Notes: generated by a model from the letters alone, not told the origin. DNA of 64,000 nucleotides from DATLMR01 sp964615905 (GCA_964615905.1 CAZTUB010000014.1:62001-126000), one strand, 5' to 3'. Positions 43,759-53,939 are shown, numbered from the stretch's first letter. A program made the numbers and translations.

Positions 43759-46017
43759 CTACACCGTCGCCGCCATCGCCGCTTCCTGCTCTCTCCTGAT
43801 GATATGACCCCATCGCTCTTGAGCATATCGCAATAGCGCGTCTTCAAGCGGAGGCATCAAGCTAGCGCGCTCGCTCGCCAGCACGCCGTATAACGGGCGC
43901 GGCGCTGGCAGATTGAGCGACGCGGTTGACACCGGTTCTATCAAGCTCGTCCTAAGCCGTAAAATTTCAGCGGCCCTGCCCGCAAGCTCCGCCCAGGTGA
44001 CCTCGCCCGCGTTTGCCAGATGCCAGATTCCGCTCTCGCCGTCGATCAACAGGTCGAGAGTCGACTCGACAAGGTCGGGCACGTAAGTCGGCGACACTCG
44101 CGCATCAGAGGCGGCGGTAAACCTGCGGCCCTCGACAAGCGAGCTGAGCGCGATGTGGACGAAGTTGTGCGTATCCCACGGCCCAAAAAACGCGCTGGTC
44201 CTTATCACAAGGGCCGTCGGGAGAATATCGAGCACCCTTTGTTCCGCTTCGGCCTTGCTTCGACCGTAGACGTTGAGCGGCGAGACCGCGTCGCTTTCGA
44301 CATAAGGCCGCGCTTTCCGCCCGTCAAAGACCAGGTCGGACGAGAAGGTAACGAACATCGCGCCGCGACGAGCGCACTCGGCCGCCAGGGTGGCCGGGCC
44401 GTCCGAGTTCTCGCGCATGCAGGCTTCCGCTTCTTGCTCGGCCTGATCCACCCGGACGAAACCCGCTGTGTTGACGACCGCCCACGGGTCAAGCTCTTCA
44501 AGCGCAGCCTGGACGGAGCGAGGATCGGCTATATCCATCTCGGCGCGAGTAAGCAGACGGAATGGGATGCCGCGCGCGGCGCATATGTGCGCGAAAGCAC
44601 GCCCAAGCGTCCCGGTCGCGCCTGTTATGACCAGCGGGCGCGCACGGCCTATACTCAAGTCTATGCTGGCGTGGTCTATCCCCGGCCGTTCGTGGTGCGG
44701 GAGGTAGTGGAGCCTGTCGAGCCTGTGCCACCAGCCGGGCGATTGAAGCAAGGGGTGATCGTGCGCGCCTTTCGTGGCCAGGTCTTTAGCCATGCGGGCA
44801 ATCGCGGTGGGCCTTGGCCGTGGAGCGCGCAGGTCGAACACTCCCGCTTCATAATAGCCCGTCTTCTCCGTCAGAAGCCTGTTCCAGTCGTAAGAGCCGA
44901 GCAGCGCCCACAGGGTCACGGCGCGAACGTCTGCCCCTCTCCGGTTGAGATCGACCGCCGCAGACCATACTTCGTAGACCCATCGCAATTGCTCTTCGCG
45001 GCTGCATCCGAGATGCGCCTCCGTCACCGCGAGCGGGATTGAGTATCGCTGCCACGCCTCTTCGAGCAACGCGCGCGGGCCTGCGAGCCCTTCGCCTATC
45101 ACCCTTACCGCTTCGACATCGGCGTACCTCTGAAAAGCGTTGCCGCCGTGGGTCGTGGCAGGATAGCGGTCGAGCCTCTCATCGAGAAACCTTTCGCTCG
45201 TCAGGTAATGATTGACGCCAAGCACATCCGGCGGGCAAGCGTTTTCGAGAAACCATTCCAGCTCGCTTTGACCGACGCCCGCCTCTTTCAGATAACCCCA
45301 CATCATATGGTCCCGATCTACCAGCCCCGCGAGCAGGTCGAAGCTCAGCCAGCGCCGCTCGTTTTCAAACCGCGCCTGGTATGCGAGGCCGGGCGTGCTG
45401 AAGCACTTGCCGAGGTCTTCGGTCTGAATAAGACGGGCTTCGCTGTTGACTTCGCGTATGGCCCGCATCGCTAGCACCGTCGCTTTGCACTCTTGCACGA
45501 GCGCGCGCGCAAAGGACCTGTCACTGCGGTCGTGCGGGTACCAGTGGCCGTACAGGCCGCTGAATCGCGCTGTGGTCAGGGGCTCGTTGATCGGAGTATA
45601 GTCGCGCACCCACGGGTAGCGCCGCGCAACCGCGCTCGCATAAGCCGCAAGCTTTTCCGGGAATTCCAGGTCGACAAGGCTCGTGTAACGCGGGCCGCTT
45701 CCGTGATGCACAAGCCCCGCTATCGCATTGATGCCAAGCTCGCTGAGCCTCGCAAGACGCCGGTCCACCCAGGACCAGTCCTGCTCGTCGGGCCTTGTCG
45801 GCGCGACCTGCTCCCAGAGCACAGGGTAACGCAGCGCGCGCACGCCCAGGTCGGCAAAAAGGTCGAGGTCTTCCAGCCTGTCGATGTGGCCGCTCGATTC
45901 CAGTTGATTATGATAATCATCTCTTACGCGGACGACGCTGCATTCGACGCCGGCCCATAATTCGGGTTTCGCTACTTCAGGATTAGCTCCGTCTGACTCT
46001 TTATTCAAAATATTCAT
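43759..46017 (-). CDS. GH1 glycosidase / RmlD-type dTDP-sugar reductase fusion
   Basis: A 752-aa cytoplasmic two-domain protein. The first 410 residues form a family-1 glycosidase-like (TIM-barrel) domain with the acid/base Glu in TPINEPLTTAR and a probable nucleophile Glu in VTEAHLG (the usual motif is TENG, so it is altered). Residues about 455-740 form an RmlD-type SDR: VITGATGTLGRAFAH, then SSDLVFDG and YGRSKAEAE (Tyr/Lys). Such fusions occur in environmental bacteria and probably handle deoxysugars, but the combined reaction is unknown. The start is the ATG at 46017. Confidence 0.87.
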   Translation of the reverse strand: MNILNKESDGANPEVAKPELWAGVECSVVRVRDDYHNQLESSGHIDRLEDLDLFADLGVRALRYPVLWEQVAPTRPDEQDWSWVDRRLARLSELGINAIAGLVHHGSGPRYTSLVDLEFPEKLAAYASAVARRYPWVRDYTPINEPLTTARFSGLYGHWYPHDRSDRSFARALVQECKATVLAMRAIREVNSEARLIQTEDLGKCFSTPGLAYQARFENERRWLSFDLLAGLVDRDHMMWGYLKEAGVGQSELEWFLENACPPDVLGVNHYLTSERFLDERLDRYPATTHGGNAFQRYADVEAVRVIGEGLAGPRALLEEAWQRYSIPLAVTEAHLGCSREEQLRWVYEVWSAAVDLNRRGADVRAVTLWALLGSYDWNRLLTEKTGYYEAGVFDLRAPRPRPTAIARMAKDLATKGAHDHPLLQSPGWWHRLDRLHYLPHHERPGIDHASIDLSIGRARPLVITGATGTLGRAFAHICAARGIPFRLLTRAEMDIADPRSVQAALEELDPWAVVNTAGFVRVDQAEQEAEACMRENSDGPATLAAECARRGAMFVTFSSDLVFDGRKARPYVESDAVSPLNVYGRSKAEAEQRVLDILPTALVIRTSAFFGPWDTHNFVHIALSSLVEGRRFTAASDARVSPTYVPDLVESTLDLLIDGESGIWHLANAGEVTWAELAGRAAEILRLRTSLIEPVSTASLNLPAPRPLYGVLASERASLMPPLEDALLRYAQERWGHIIRREQEAAMAATV

Positions 46018-46524
46018 TCATTTCCTAAGGTTGAATTTGGTATGACGGGAACGTCTTTGGTTTGTAATCAAAAGCAGAAGCCGGTCATAAATTATCGCTC
46101 CAGTACGCGGTTTATAAGGGCAAACTCCATACCAGAGCGTTCCTTGCGCGAGGTTTGGGGAATTCTGCCCGTGGGCTTGCAAAAGCTTCTCAATTATTTC
46201 GGCAAAAACGGCGGAAGCTATCGAAACTCACGCGCCCCGGCTGACGTAAGACATTTTCGGCCTGATTCTTTCTCGTTCTTAACGGGGTGCAGCACAAAGC
46301 TCAACACAGTGGATCTTGGGATATTTTCAGGGATTGAGGCAAGGCTGCGACAGAATTGAGAATAAAATGCCGCAAAGGCGGCAAATCCCTGGCCGGAAAT
46401 CGAATACATACAACTCAGGTCTTGTTTATTTTTACGGGGTAGAATAGACTTTTTCACCCTCCACAAGTTGAAATATTCAACATCTGGACATGCATTGAGA
46501 AGGGAATTAAAGGAGCTTAGTGGA
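46018..46524. other. Divergent intergenic region, about 507 bases
   Basis: Holds the upstream regions of the GH1-RmlD gene and the first Tricorn-like gene. I see no RNA gene and no convincing ORF. An inverted repeat GTTGAA-ATA-TTCAAC (46467-46481) sits 44 bases before the start at 46525 and could be an operator. Confidence 0.5.
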
Positions 46525-49500
46525 ATGAGACGAGTGTTCTTTATGCTTTTGCTGCTCATTGCGACAGCGGCAAGCGCGGCGGCCCAGAGCGACCGCCCTA
46601 TGCTGCTGCAAAAGCCGACGGTGAGCCGGACTCACATAGTTTTCGCCTACGCGGGCAACCTCTGGACGGTCAACCGCGAAGGCGGGAGCGCGGCGCTTTT
46701 GACCAACGGCGTCGGGCTTGAAACAAGCCCCATCTTTTCGCCCGACGGGCGGTGGGTAGCATTCACAGGAGAGTATGACGGCAACACGGATATTTACGTC
46801 GTAGCGGCTACGGGCGGAGTGCCGCGCCGTGTGACATATCATCCCGGCGCGGACGAGATAGTCGGGTGGACGAACGATTCGAAACGTGTGCTGTTTCGTT
46901 CGACGCGCGCGAGCAATTCCGGCTACGGCCGGTTGTTTACAGTCGCGGCCGAAGGCGGCTTCCCCGACGAAGTGCCGCTCCCGATGGCCAAGGAAGGCTC
47001 GTTTTCGCCCGACGGCTCGCGCATAGCCTACCAACCGCTCTCGCAGTGGCAGCCCGATTGGAAGCGTTATCGCGGCGGGCAGACCTCGCCCATCTGGATT
47101 GCCAGGCTCGCGGATTCGAGCATAGAAAAGCTGCCGCGCGAAAACTCGAACGACTTCAACCCGATGTGGGTCGGAAACCACGTCTACTTCCTCTCGGACC
47201 GAAACGGCCTTGTCGGCCTGTTCAGCTACGACACCGGCTCAAAGAAGATAACTCAGGTTGTTCAACCCGCCGGCATGGACATAAAGTCGGCCTCGGCAGG
47301 GCCGGGCGTGATCGTCTACGAACAGTTCGGCACTATAAACCTTTATGACATCGATTCGGGCAAGAGCCAGAAAGTAGACGTTCGCTTAACGGGCGATCTG
47401 GCTTCCGTGCGCCCGCGTTACGAAAGGGTCGGCAACCGGATTGCGAGCGCGTCGATCTCGCCCACGGGCGCGCGGGCGGTCTTTGAAGCGCGCGGCGAAA
47501 TCCTGAGCGTCCCTGCGGAAAAAGGCGACCCGCGAAACATATCGAACACGACGGGCGTGATGGAGCGCGACCCGGCCTGGTCGCCCGACGGGAAGTGGAT
47601 AGCCTACTTTTCGGATGAGTCGGGCGAGTACGCCTTGCACCTTCGCAACCAGACCGGCATGGGCGAAGTCAAGAAGATAAACCTCGGCAACCCGCCTTCG
47701 TTCTTCTACTCGCCTACGTGGTCGCCAGACAGCAAGAAGATCGCTTACACGGACAAGCGGCTCAACCTCTGGTACGTCGACATCGACAAGGGCACCCCTG
47801 TCAAAGTCGATAAGAACCCGATGGGCCTCAGGGACGACGTGATGCAGCCGTTCTGGTCGCCGGACTCGCGCTGGATCGGCTACACCAAACAGGTTGATAA
47901 CAGATTGCGCGCCGTTTTCGTCTATTCTCTTGAGAAGAGCCAGATGCACCAGCTTACGGACGGAATGAGCGATGCGCGCTACGCCGCGTTCGATAAGAGC
48001 GGCAAGTACCTCTATTTCACCGCGAGCACAAATCTCGGCCCGGCCTTCAGCTTCGCAGAGATGTCGACGTTCCCGCATCAATCGACGCGCAGCGCCTACG
48101 CCATAGTGCTCAGAAACGATCTCCCCTCGCCGGTCGCGCCCGAAAGCGATGAGGAGAAGATTCAAGAAGAGAAGAAAGAGCCGGAGCAGAAGCCCGCCGC
48201 GCCTGCCAAAAAAGAGGTCGAGCCCGTCCGCATCGACCTTGATTCGATAGGCCAGCGCATAGTCGCGCTTCCGATCCCGGCGCGCAACTACCTCGGTCTT
48301 GCCACCGGCAAAGCCAATAACATATTTCTTCTGGAGCTTGCCCCGGCAGGCCCGTCCGGTCCTGTAGGCCCGCCGGGCGTGATCCTTCACAGGTACGATC
48401 TTGAGAAGCGCAAGCTCGACAAAGTCCTCGAAGGCATACAGGCATTCGAGGTCTCGGCAAACGGCGAGAAGATGCTCTACCGCCAGGGTCCGAACTGGGC
48501 CATCGCCTCGACAGGCCCGCAGCCTGTGAAGCCCGGCGAAGGCGTTTTGAAGGTTGCCGACATGGAAGTCCACGTCGACCCGAAAGCCGAATGGCGACAG
48601 ATGTACAACGAAGTCTGGCGAGGCGAGCGCGATTTCTTCTACGATCCCGGCCTGCACGGGATTGACGTGGAAGCGTTCAAGAAGAAGTACGAGCCTTACC
48701 TCGCGTCGGTCGCGCACCGGTCGGACCTCAACTACCTGTTCCGCGAGATGCTAAACCAGCTGACGATAGGCCATATGTTTGTCGGCGGCGGGGACCAGCC
48801 GCGACCCAACTTCGTTCCGGGCGGGTTGCTGGGCGCTGATTACAAGATAGAGAACAACCGCTATCGTTTCGCAAAGGTTTACAACGGCGAGAGCTGGAAC
48901 CCGCAGCTCCGCGCGCCGCTCACACAGCCCGGAGTCAACGTAAAAGAGGGCGAGTACCTGATCGCGGTCAACGGTCGCAACCTTACCGCCGCAGACAACG
49001 TCTACGCTTTCTTCCAGAGCACCGCCAACAAGCAGGTTGTTATACGAGTGGGGCCGAACCCTGACGGGGCGGGCTCGCGCGAGGTCACAGTAGTTCCGGT
49101 TCAAAGCGAGCTGGCGCTCCGCAACCTCAACTGGGTCGAGAGCAACCGCCGCAAGGTCGATCAGATGAGCGGAGGCCGCCTGGCTTATGTCTACGTGCCC
49201 GACACTTCCGGGCCCGGCTACACGAGCTTCAACCGCTACTTCTTCGCGCAGACGCAGAAAGAGGGCGCGGTTATCGACGAGCGGTTCAACGGCGGCGGGT
49301 CGCTTGCCGATTACATAGTCGAGTACCTGAACCGCCCGCTTTTGAACTACATATACTTCCGCGAGGGGCGTGATATTCCGACGCCGCTCGGCGCAATATA
49401 CGGGCCGAAGGCTATGATCATAAATGAGCTGGCCGGTTCGGGCGGCGATGCGTTACCCTGGTACTTCCGCAAGATGAAGATAGGGCCGCTCGTCGGCAAG

Positions 49501-49821
49501 CGGACCTGGGGCGGGCTCGTCGCAGCTTTCCCCGCGCCGCAATTGATGGACGGCGGTTCCGTAACCGCGCCCGACGCAGCCATCTACGGCCTTGAGGGCG
49601 ACTGGGAGGTCGAGAATCGCGGCGTCGCGCCCGACATCGAGGTCGAGTTTGACCCGGCGGCGTGGCGCGCGGGCCGCGACCCGCAGCTAGAAAAGGCCGT
49701 CGAAGTCGTGATGGAAGACCTCAAGAAGAATCCGCGACCTCAGCATAAGAGGCCCGCTTTCCCGAATTATCAAACCCCTGCTTCGGGTACCGCCTCAGGC
49801 AGTACCTCAAGCAACAGATAA
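46525..49821 (+). CDS. Secreted Tricorn-like S41 protease, copy 1
   Basis: A 1098-aa extracytoplasmic protease. A signal peptide (about 1-20, cut after SAA) is followed by WD40/TolB-like propeller repeats (SPDGRWVAFTGEYDGNTDIY), a second propeller, the Tricorn C1 domain, a PDZ region (about 830-920) and the S41 domain. The catalytic part reads IDERFNGGGSLADYIVEYL, then NELAGSGGDALPWYF and the GKRTWGGLV loop. AGGAG nine bases before the ATG at 46525 supports that start. The next gene is a tandem paralogue. Its role is probably degradation of exported or imported peptides, not shown here. Confidence 0.9.
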   Translation: MRRVFFMLLLLIATAASAAAQSDRPMLLQKPTVSRTHIVFAYAGNLWTVNREGGSAALLTNGVGLETSPIFSPDGRWVAFTGEYDGNTDIYVVAATGGVPRRVTYHPGADEIVGWTNDSKRVLFRSTRASNSGYGRLFTVAAEGGFPDEVPLPMAKEGSFSPDGSRIAYQPLSQWQPDWKRYRGGQTSPIWIARLADSSIEKLPRENSNDFNPMWVGNHVYFLSDRNGLVGLFSYDTGSKKITQVVQPAGMDIKSASAGPGVIVYEQFGTINLYDIDSGKSQKVDVRLTGDLASVRPRYERVGNRIASASISPTGARAVFEARGEILSVPAEKGDPRNISNTTGVMERDPAWSPDGKWIAYFSDESGEYALHLRNQTGMGEVKKINLGNPPSFFYSPTWSPDSKKIAYTDKRLNLWYVDIDKGTPVKVDKNPMGLRDDVMQPFWSPDSRWIGYTKQVDNRLRAVFVYSLEKSQMHQLTDGMSDARYAAFDKSGKYLYFTASTNLGPAFSFAEMSTFPHQSTRSAYAIVLRNDLPSPVAPESDEEKIQEEKKEPEQKPAAPAKKEVEPVRIDLDSIGQRIVALPIPARNYLGLATGKANNIFLLELAPAGPSGPVGPPGVILHRYDLEKRKLDKVLEGIQAFEVSANGEKMLYRQGPNWAIASTGPQPVKPGEGVLKVADMEVHVDPKAEWRQMYNEVWRGERDFFYDPGLHGIDVEAFKKKYEPYLASVAHRSDLNYLFREMLNQLTIGHMFVGGGDQPRPNFVPGGLLGADYKIENNRYRFAKVYNGESWNPQLRAPLTQPGVNVKEGEYLIAVNGRNLTAADNVYAFFQSTANKQVVIRVGPNPDGAGSREVTVVPVQSELALRNLNWVESNRRKVDQMSGGRLAYVYVPDTSGPGYTSFNRYFFAQTQKEGAVIDERFNGGGSLADYIVEYLNRPLLNYIYFREGRDIPTPLGAIYGPKAMIINELAGSGGDALPWYFRKMKIGPLVGKRTWGGLVAAFPAPQLMDGGSVTAPDAAIYGLEGDWEVENRGVAPDIEVEFDPAAWRAGRDPQLEKAVEVVMEDLKKNPRPQHKRPAFPNYQTPASGTASGSTSSNR

Positions 49822-49838
49822 AGGACCACTTACAGGCG

Positions 49839-49868
49839 GGCGCAGGTAATCCCCTGCGCCTGTCTTTA
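49839..49868 (+). terminator. Hairpin between the two Tricorn-like genes
   Basis: GGCGCAGG (49839-49846) pairs with CCTGCGCC (49853-49860), loop TAATCC, followed by TGTCTTTAA. Probably a partial terminator or mRNA-stability element. Confidence 0.45.
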
Positions 49869-49894
49869 ATCAGCAATCAGCAGGAGGAGCAGAC

Positions 49895-52800
49895 ATGAGA
49901 AAGTTGATACTGGCGCTTATATTTTCGCTCGCTTCGGCAGGCGCCGTCTTCGGACAATCGGACAGACCGTTATTGATGCGCACACCGACACTCTCAAAGA
50001 GCCACATAGTATTTTCGTATGCAGGTGATTTATGGATAGTCAACCGCGAAGGCGGCGAGGCGCAGCGCCTCACCACCGGAGCGGGTAACGAAGCGCTGCC
50101 GTACTTTTCGCCCGACGGGCAGTGGATTGCCTTCAGCGGCGAGTACGACGGCAACACGGACGTCTTCATCATCCCGGCCACGGGCGGAGTTCCGCGACGG
50201 CTCACATACCACGCGGGCGGTGACATAATCCAGGGCTGGACGCCCGACGGCAAGCAGGTGCTCTTCCGTTCGAGCCGCACGAGCGAGACCGGGCGCACCT
50301 CGCAGCTTTTCACGATACCGATTGACGGGGTGAACCCGACCGAAGTGCCGCTGCCGATGGCGTTCGAAGGGTCGTACTCGGCCAACGGCGCGCAGCTCGC
50401 CTACGTGCCGCTGCCGCGCGGCTTCCAGGCTTGGAAGCGTTATCGCGGCGGGATGACCACTCCCATCTGGATCGCGAACCTCTCGGATTCGAGCGTCGAG
50501 AAGATTCCGCGCACCAACTCAAACGACTTCAACCCGATGTGGGTCGGCAATCGCGTCTACTTCCTTTCGGACCGCAGCGGCCCCGTGACGCTGTTTGCTT
50601 ACGAGACCGGGACCAAGAAGGTCGCGCCCGTTATTCAAAATAACGACCTCGACATCAAGTCTGCCTCTGCCGGGCCCGACGCCATCGTCTACGAGCAGTT
50701 CGGCTCGCTGAACCTGTTCGATCTCAACTCCGGCAAGACCCGCAAGGTCAATGTCACGATCAACGGCGACATGCTCGCGGTGCGCCCGAAGTTTGAAAAG
50801 GTCGGTGATAGAGCGACTTCCTTCGCGCTCTCGCCCACGGGCGCGCGAGCCATCTTTGAAGCGCGCGGCGAAATCCTGACCGTCCCCGCCGAAAAAGGCA
50901 ACCCGCGCAACCTGACCAACACCACAGGCACCGCCGAGCGCGACCCGGCCTGGTCGCCCGACGGGAAGTGGATAGCCTACTTTTCGGATGAGTCGGGCGA
51001 GTACGCCTTGCACCTTCGCAACCAGACCGGCATGGGCGAAGTCAAGAAGATAAACCTCGGCAACCCGCCTTCGTTCTTCTACTCGCCTACGTGGTCGCCA
51101 GACAGCAAGAAGATCGCTTACACGGACAAGCGGCTCAACCTCTGGTACGTCGACATCGACAAGGGCACCCCTGTCAAGATAGACAATTCAACAAGGGGCC
51201 TCTCTTTCAGCCCCACCTGGTCGCCCGACTCGCGCTGGTTGGCTTACACCAAACCTCTGAAGTCATGGTATCGCGCGGTCTTCATCTACTCGTTGGAACA
51301 GAACAAAACCAACCAGGTGACAGACGGGTTGAGCGATGCCGCATCGGCCCAGTTTGACAAGAGCGGCAAGTATCTCTACTTCACCGCGAGCACGGACATC
51401 GGCCCTGCGGTCTTTGGCTTCGATATGACGAGCTACCCGCACCGCCCGACGCGCAGCGTCTACATCTGCGTGCTCAGAAAAGACCTGCCTTCGCCGATTG
51501 CTCCTGAAAGCGACGAAGAGAAGGTGACGGAAGAGAAACCCGCCGTACAAAATCCTGCCGATCAGGAAGGCGAAAAGAAGGCCGACGCTCCCGCGCCTGC
51601 CGCTGCGGCTCAAGCCAAGCCCGGCGAAAAGAAAGCGCCTGAGCCCGTCCGCATCGACTTTGATCGCATAGGCCAGCGCATACTCGCGCTCCCGATCCCC
51701 GCGCGCAACCTGATAGGGCTTGCCGCCGGCAAGCCGAACAACCTTTACGTCTTCGAGCTGCCCGCGCAACAGGGCGGCCCGCAGTTCGGGCTGATCGCCC
51801 ACAAGTTCGATCTTGAGAAGCGGAAGCTCGACAAGGTCCTCGAAGGCATCCAGGCGTTCGAGCTGTCGGACAACGCAGAGAAGATCCTTTATCGGCAGGG
51901 CCAGGGCTGGTTCATCACGTCGGCAGGCCCCGCGCCTATAAAGCCGGGCGAAGGGCGAATCAAGACCGAAGAGATGGAAGTCTATGTCGACCCGCGCGCC
52001 GAGTGGAACCAGATGTACAAAGAGACGTGGAGGATCGAGCGCGACTTCTTCTACGCGCCGAATTACCACGGCCTCGATCTTCAGGCGGCGGCCAAGAAGT
52101 ACGAGCCTTACCTCGCGTCGCTCGCGCACCGCGCCGATCTCAACTATCTCTTCCAGGAGATGCTGGGCGAGCTGACGGTCGGCCACCTCTATGTCAGCGG
52201 CGGCGACGTGCCCGATGCGAAGCGCGTTCCGGGCGGGTTGCTGGGCGCTGATTACAAGATAGAGAACAACCGCTATCGTTTCAGTAAGATTTACGACGGC
52301 GAGAACTGGAACCCGCAGCTCCGCGCGCCGCTCACACAGCCCGGCGTCGATGTCAGGGAGGGCGAGTACCTGATCGCGGTGAACGGTCGCAACCTTACCG
52401 CCGCAGAGAACATCTACTCTTTCTTTGAATCGACCGCCAACAAACAGGTTGTGATACGAGTGGGGCCGAACCCTGACGGAACGGGCTCGCGCGAAGTCAC
52501 TGTCGTTCCTGTCTCAAACGAGGGCGGGCTCAGGCATCTGGCGTGGATCGAAGGCAACCGCCGCAAGGTCGACCAGATGACATCGGGCCGCGTGGCTTAC
52601 ATCTACCTGCCCGACACGGCGGGCGGCGGCTACACGAACTTCAACCGCTATTACTTCTCGCAGCTAGACAAGGACGGCGCGGTCGTTGACGAGCGATTCA
52701 ACGGCGGCGGGCAGGCGGCCGATTACATAATCGATTACCTGCGCAAGCCGTTGATGAGCTACTGGGCTGTGCGCGACGGCGAAGATTTCCGCACGCCGTT

Positions 52801-53227
52801 CGGCACCATGCCCGGACCGAAAGCGATGATCGTAAACGAGTACGCCGGTTCGGGCGGCGACCTGATGCCGTATATGTTCCGCCGCGCGCAGATAGGGCCG
52901 CTCATCGGCAAGCGGACCTGGGGCGGGTTAGTCGGCATCGGCGGCTACCCGACACTGATCGACGGCGGTTCGGTGACGGCACCCCATTTCGCGTTCTACT
53001 CGCCCGAAGGCAAGTGGGAGATCGAGAATCACGGCGTCGCGCCCGACATCGAAGTCGAGATGGACCCGAAAGCCTGGCGCGCGGGCCGCGACCCGCAGCT
53101 CGAAAAAGCTGTCGAAGTCGTGATGGAAGCTCTCAAGAAGACCCCGCCGCAAAAGACGAGGCGACCGGCCTATCCGAACTACCACACGAACGGACAGACG
53201 CCGCGCCCACAACCTAACCAGCGATAG
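49895..53227 (+). CDS. Secreted Tricorn-like S41 protease, copy 2
   Basis: An 1110-aa tandem paralogue of the preceding gene with the same architecture. The signal peptide (about 1-20, cut after VFG) is followed by propellers, a Pro/Ala/Lys-rich linker (about 540-585), a PDZ region and S41 (VDERFNGGGQAADYIIDYL, then NEYAGSGGDLMPYMF and GKRTWGGLV). It is distinct along most of its length but shares a 242-base nucleotide-identical block with copy 1, and shorter identical blocks later. Ribosome site AGGAGGAG lies a few bases before the ATG. A strong terminator follows. Confidence 0.9.
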   Translation: MRKLILALIFSLASAGAVFGQSDRPLLMRTPTLSKSHIVFSYAGDLWIVNREGGEAQRLTTGAGNEALPYFSPDGQWIAFSGEYDGNTDVFIIPATGGVPRRLTYHAGGDIIQGWTPDGKQVLFRSSRTSETGRTSQLFTIPIDGVNPTEVPLPMAFEGSYSANGAQLAYVPLPRGFQAWKRYRGGMTTPIWIANLSDSSVEKIPRTNSNDFNPMWVGNRVYFLSDRSGPVTLFAYETGTKKVAPVIQNNDLDIKSASAGPDAIVYEQFGSLNLFDLNSGKTRKVNVTINGDMLAVRPKFEKVGDRATSFALSPTGARAIFEARGEILTVPAEKGNPRNLTNTTGTAERDPAWSPDGKWIAYFSDESGEYALHLRNQTGMGEVKKINLGNPPSFFYSPTWSPDSKKIAYTDKRLNLWYVDIDKGTPVKIDNSTRGLSFSPTWSPDSRWLAYTKPLKSWYRAVFIYSLEQNKTNQVTDGLSDAASAQFDKSGKYLYFTASTDIGPAVFGFDMTSYPHRPTRSVYICVLRKDLPSPIAPESDEEKVTEEKPAVQNPADQEGEKKADAPAPAAAAQAKPGEKKAPEPVRIDFDRIGQRILALPIPARNLIGLAAGKPNNLYVFELPAQQGGPQFGLIAHKFDLEKRKLDKVLEGIQAFELSDNAEKILYRQGQGWFITSAGPAPIKPGEGRIKTEEMEVYVDPRAEWNQMYKETWRIERDFFYAPNYHGLDLQAAAKKYEPYLASLAHRADLNYLFQEMLGELTVGHLYVSGGDVPDAKRVPGGLLGADYKIENNRYRFSKIYDGENWNPQLRAPLTQPGVDVREGEYLIAVNGRNLTAAENIYSFFESTANKQVVIRVGPNPDGTGSREVTVVPVSNEGGLRHLAWIEGNRRKVDQMTSGRVAYIYLPDTAGGGYTNFNRYYFSQLDKDGAVVDERFNGGGQAADYIIDYLRKPLMSYWAVRDGEDFRTPFGTMPGPKAMIVNEYAGSGGDLMPYMFRRAQIGPLIGKRTWGGLVGIGGYPTLIDGGSVTAPHFAFYSPEGKWEIENHGVAPDIEVEMDPKAWRAGRDPQLEKAVEVVMEALKKTPPQKTRRPAYPNYHTNGQTPRPQPNQR

Positions 53228-53250
53228 GCCGCAAGGTCTATACAAAGACG

Positions 53251-53283
53251 AAGGGCACAGGTTTCGGCCTGTGCCCTTTTTTT
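53251..53283 (+). terminator. Rho-independent terminator
   Basis: AAGGGCACAGG, loop TTTCGG, CCTGTGCCCTT, then a T-run (seven Ts with the stem end). Perfect 11-bp stem. Ends the Tricorn tandem; it may also act on the convergent gene at 53314-53814. Confidence 0.92.
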
Positions 53284-53313
53284 CGAATGTGGTAGTAAGG
53301 CTCTTTGCGCGCG

Positions 53314-53814
53314 TCAAGCCTTCTTGTTGAAGGTGCGCTTTACGGTCTGGGCCCCGTTCGGGCCTTCGACGTTGAGCACAATGACAAGCGTCTTGCCGTC
53401 GGCCGACAGGTTCCACTTGCGCGTCATCTTTATCTGGGCCTCGCCGTCGGGCGTGTTGACGGTTGACTGTTCGGTGACTTCGATGCCCTGGCCGTCGGCG
53501 GTCCATTTAGCCGTCCGCTTGCCTTTGCCCACGGGGCCGTTTGGGCCCTGCGGCTCGAAGTCGTTCTCTTTCCCGTCAACCGTGTAGCTGTCGCTTATGG
53601 CCTGGCTGCCCTCGTCGGTCATCACCTTGGTTTCGAGCTTGATGACGTCGCCTTCCTGGGCTACTGTCATCACCTGATCTATGCCCGGCGGCAGCCCCTC
53701 GGACTTGCTAGCGTCCATTATCCAGGTTCCGCTGAAATTGGCCTTTGCCGCCCCGGCTACGGTCAAGGCGAAAACGAGAACTGCGAGACTTCCAAACACA
53801 AACCTGCGCTTCAT
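53314..53814 (-). CDS. Secreted lipocalin-like hypothetical protein
   Basis: A 166-aa protein with a signal peptide (about 1-25, ending KAN). The mature part starts FSGTWIMDASKSE and has repeated beta strands (VIKLETKVMTDEGS, ITVTEQST-like segments), consistent with a lipocalin-like or avidin-like barrel; the FSGTW start is common in small exported proteins of Acidobacteria. AAGGAG upstream supports the ATG at 53814. Ligand unknown. Confidence 0.78.
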   Translation of the reverse strand: MKRRFVFGSLAVLVFALTVAGAAKANFSGTWIMDASKSEGLPPGIDQVMTVAQEGDVIKLETKVMTDEGSQAISDSYTVDGKENDFEPQGPNGPVGKGKRTAKWTADGQGIEVTEQSTVNTPDGEAQIKMTRKWNLSADGKTLVIVLNVEGPNGAQTVKRTFNKKA

Positions 53815-53849
53815 TATGTGAATCTCCTTTGATGGTTACTTCGGGGAAA

Positions 53850-53939
53850 GTGACAAGTAAACAGTGACAAGTGACAAGAAGGAGAACGGCCAAAGTCCAC
53901 TCCGGTCTTTCTCGTCACTTGTCACTTGTCACTGTTTAC
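53850..53939. repeat. Heptamer inverted-repeat element, copy B
   Basis: Left arm: GTGACAA, GTAAACA, GTGACAA, GTGACAA (53850-53877). Right arm: TTGTCAC twice and TGTTTAC (53919-53939), with one mismatch further in. The loop is about 35 bases. It lies upstream of the lipocalin-like gene (same-strand gap). Sequence units differ from copy A but the period is the same. Confidence 0.8.

Noticed and set aside
46042..46359. 105-codon ORF in the gap before Tricorn-like copy 1
   Set aside because: No ribosome site, no similarity that I recognise, atypical composition.
47386..48717. 443-codon minus-strand ORF opposite Tricorn-like copy 1
   Set aside because: Antisense shadow of a conserved protease gene, Arg/Val/Asp-rich, no motif or ribosome site.
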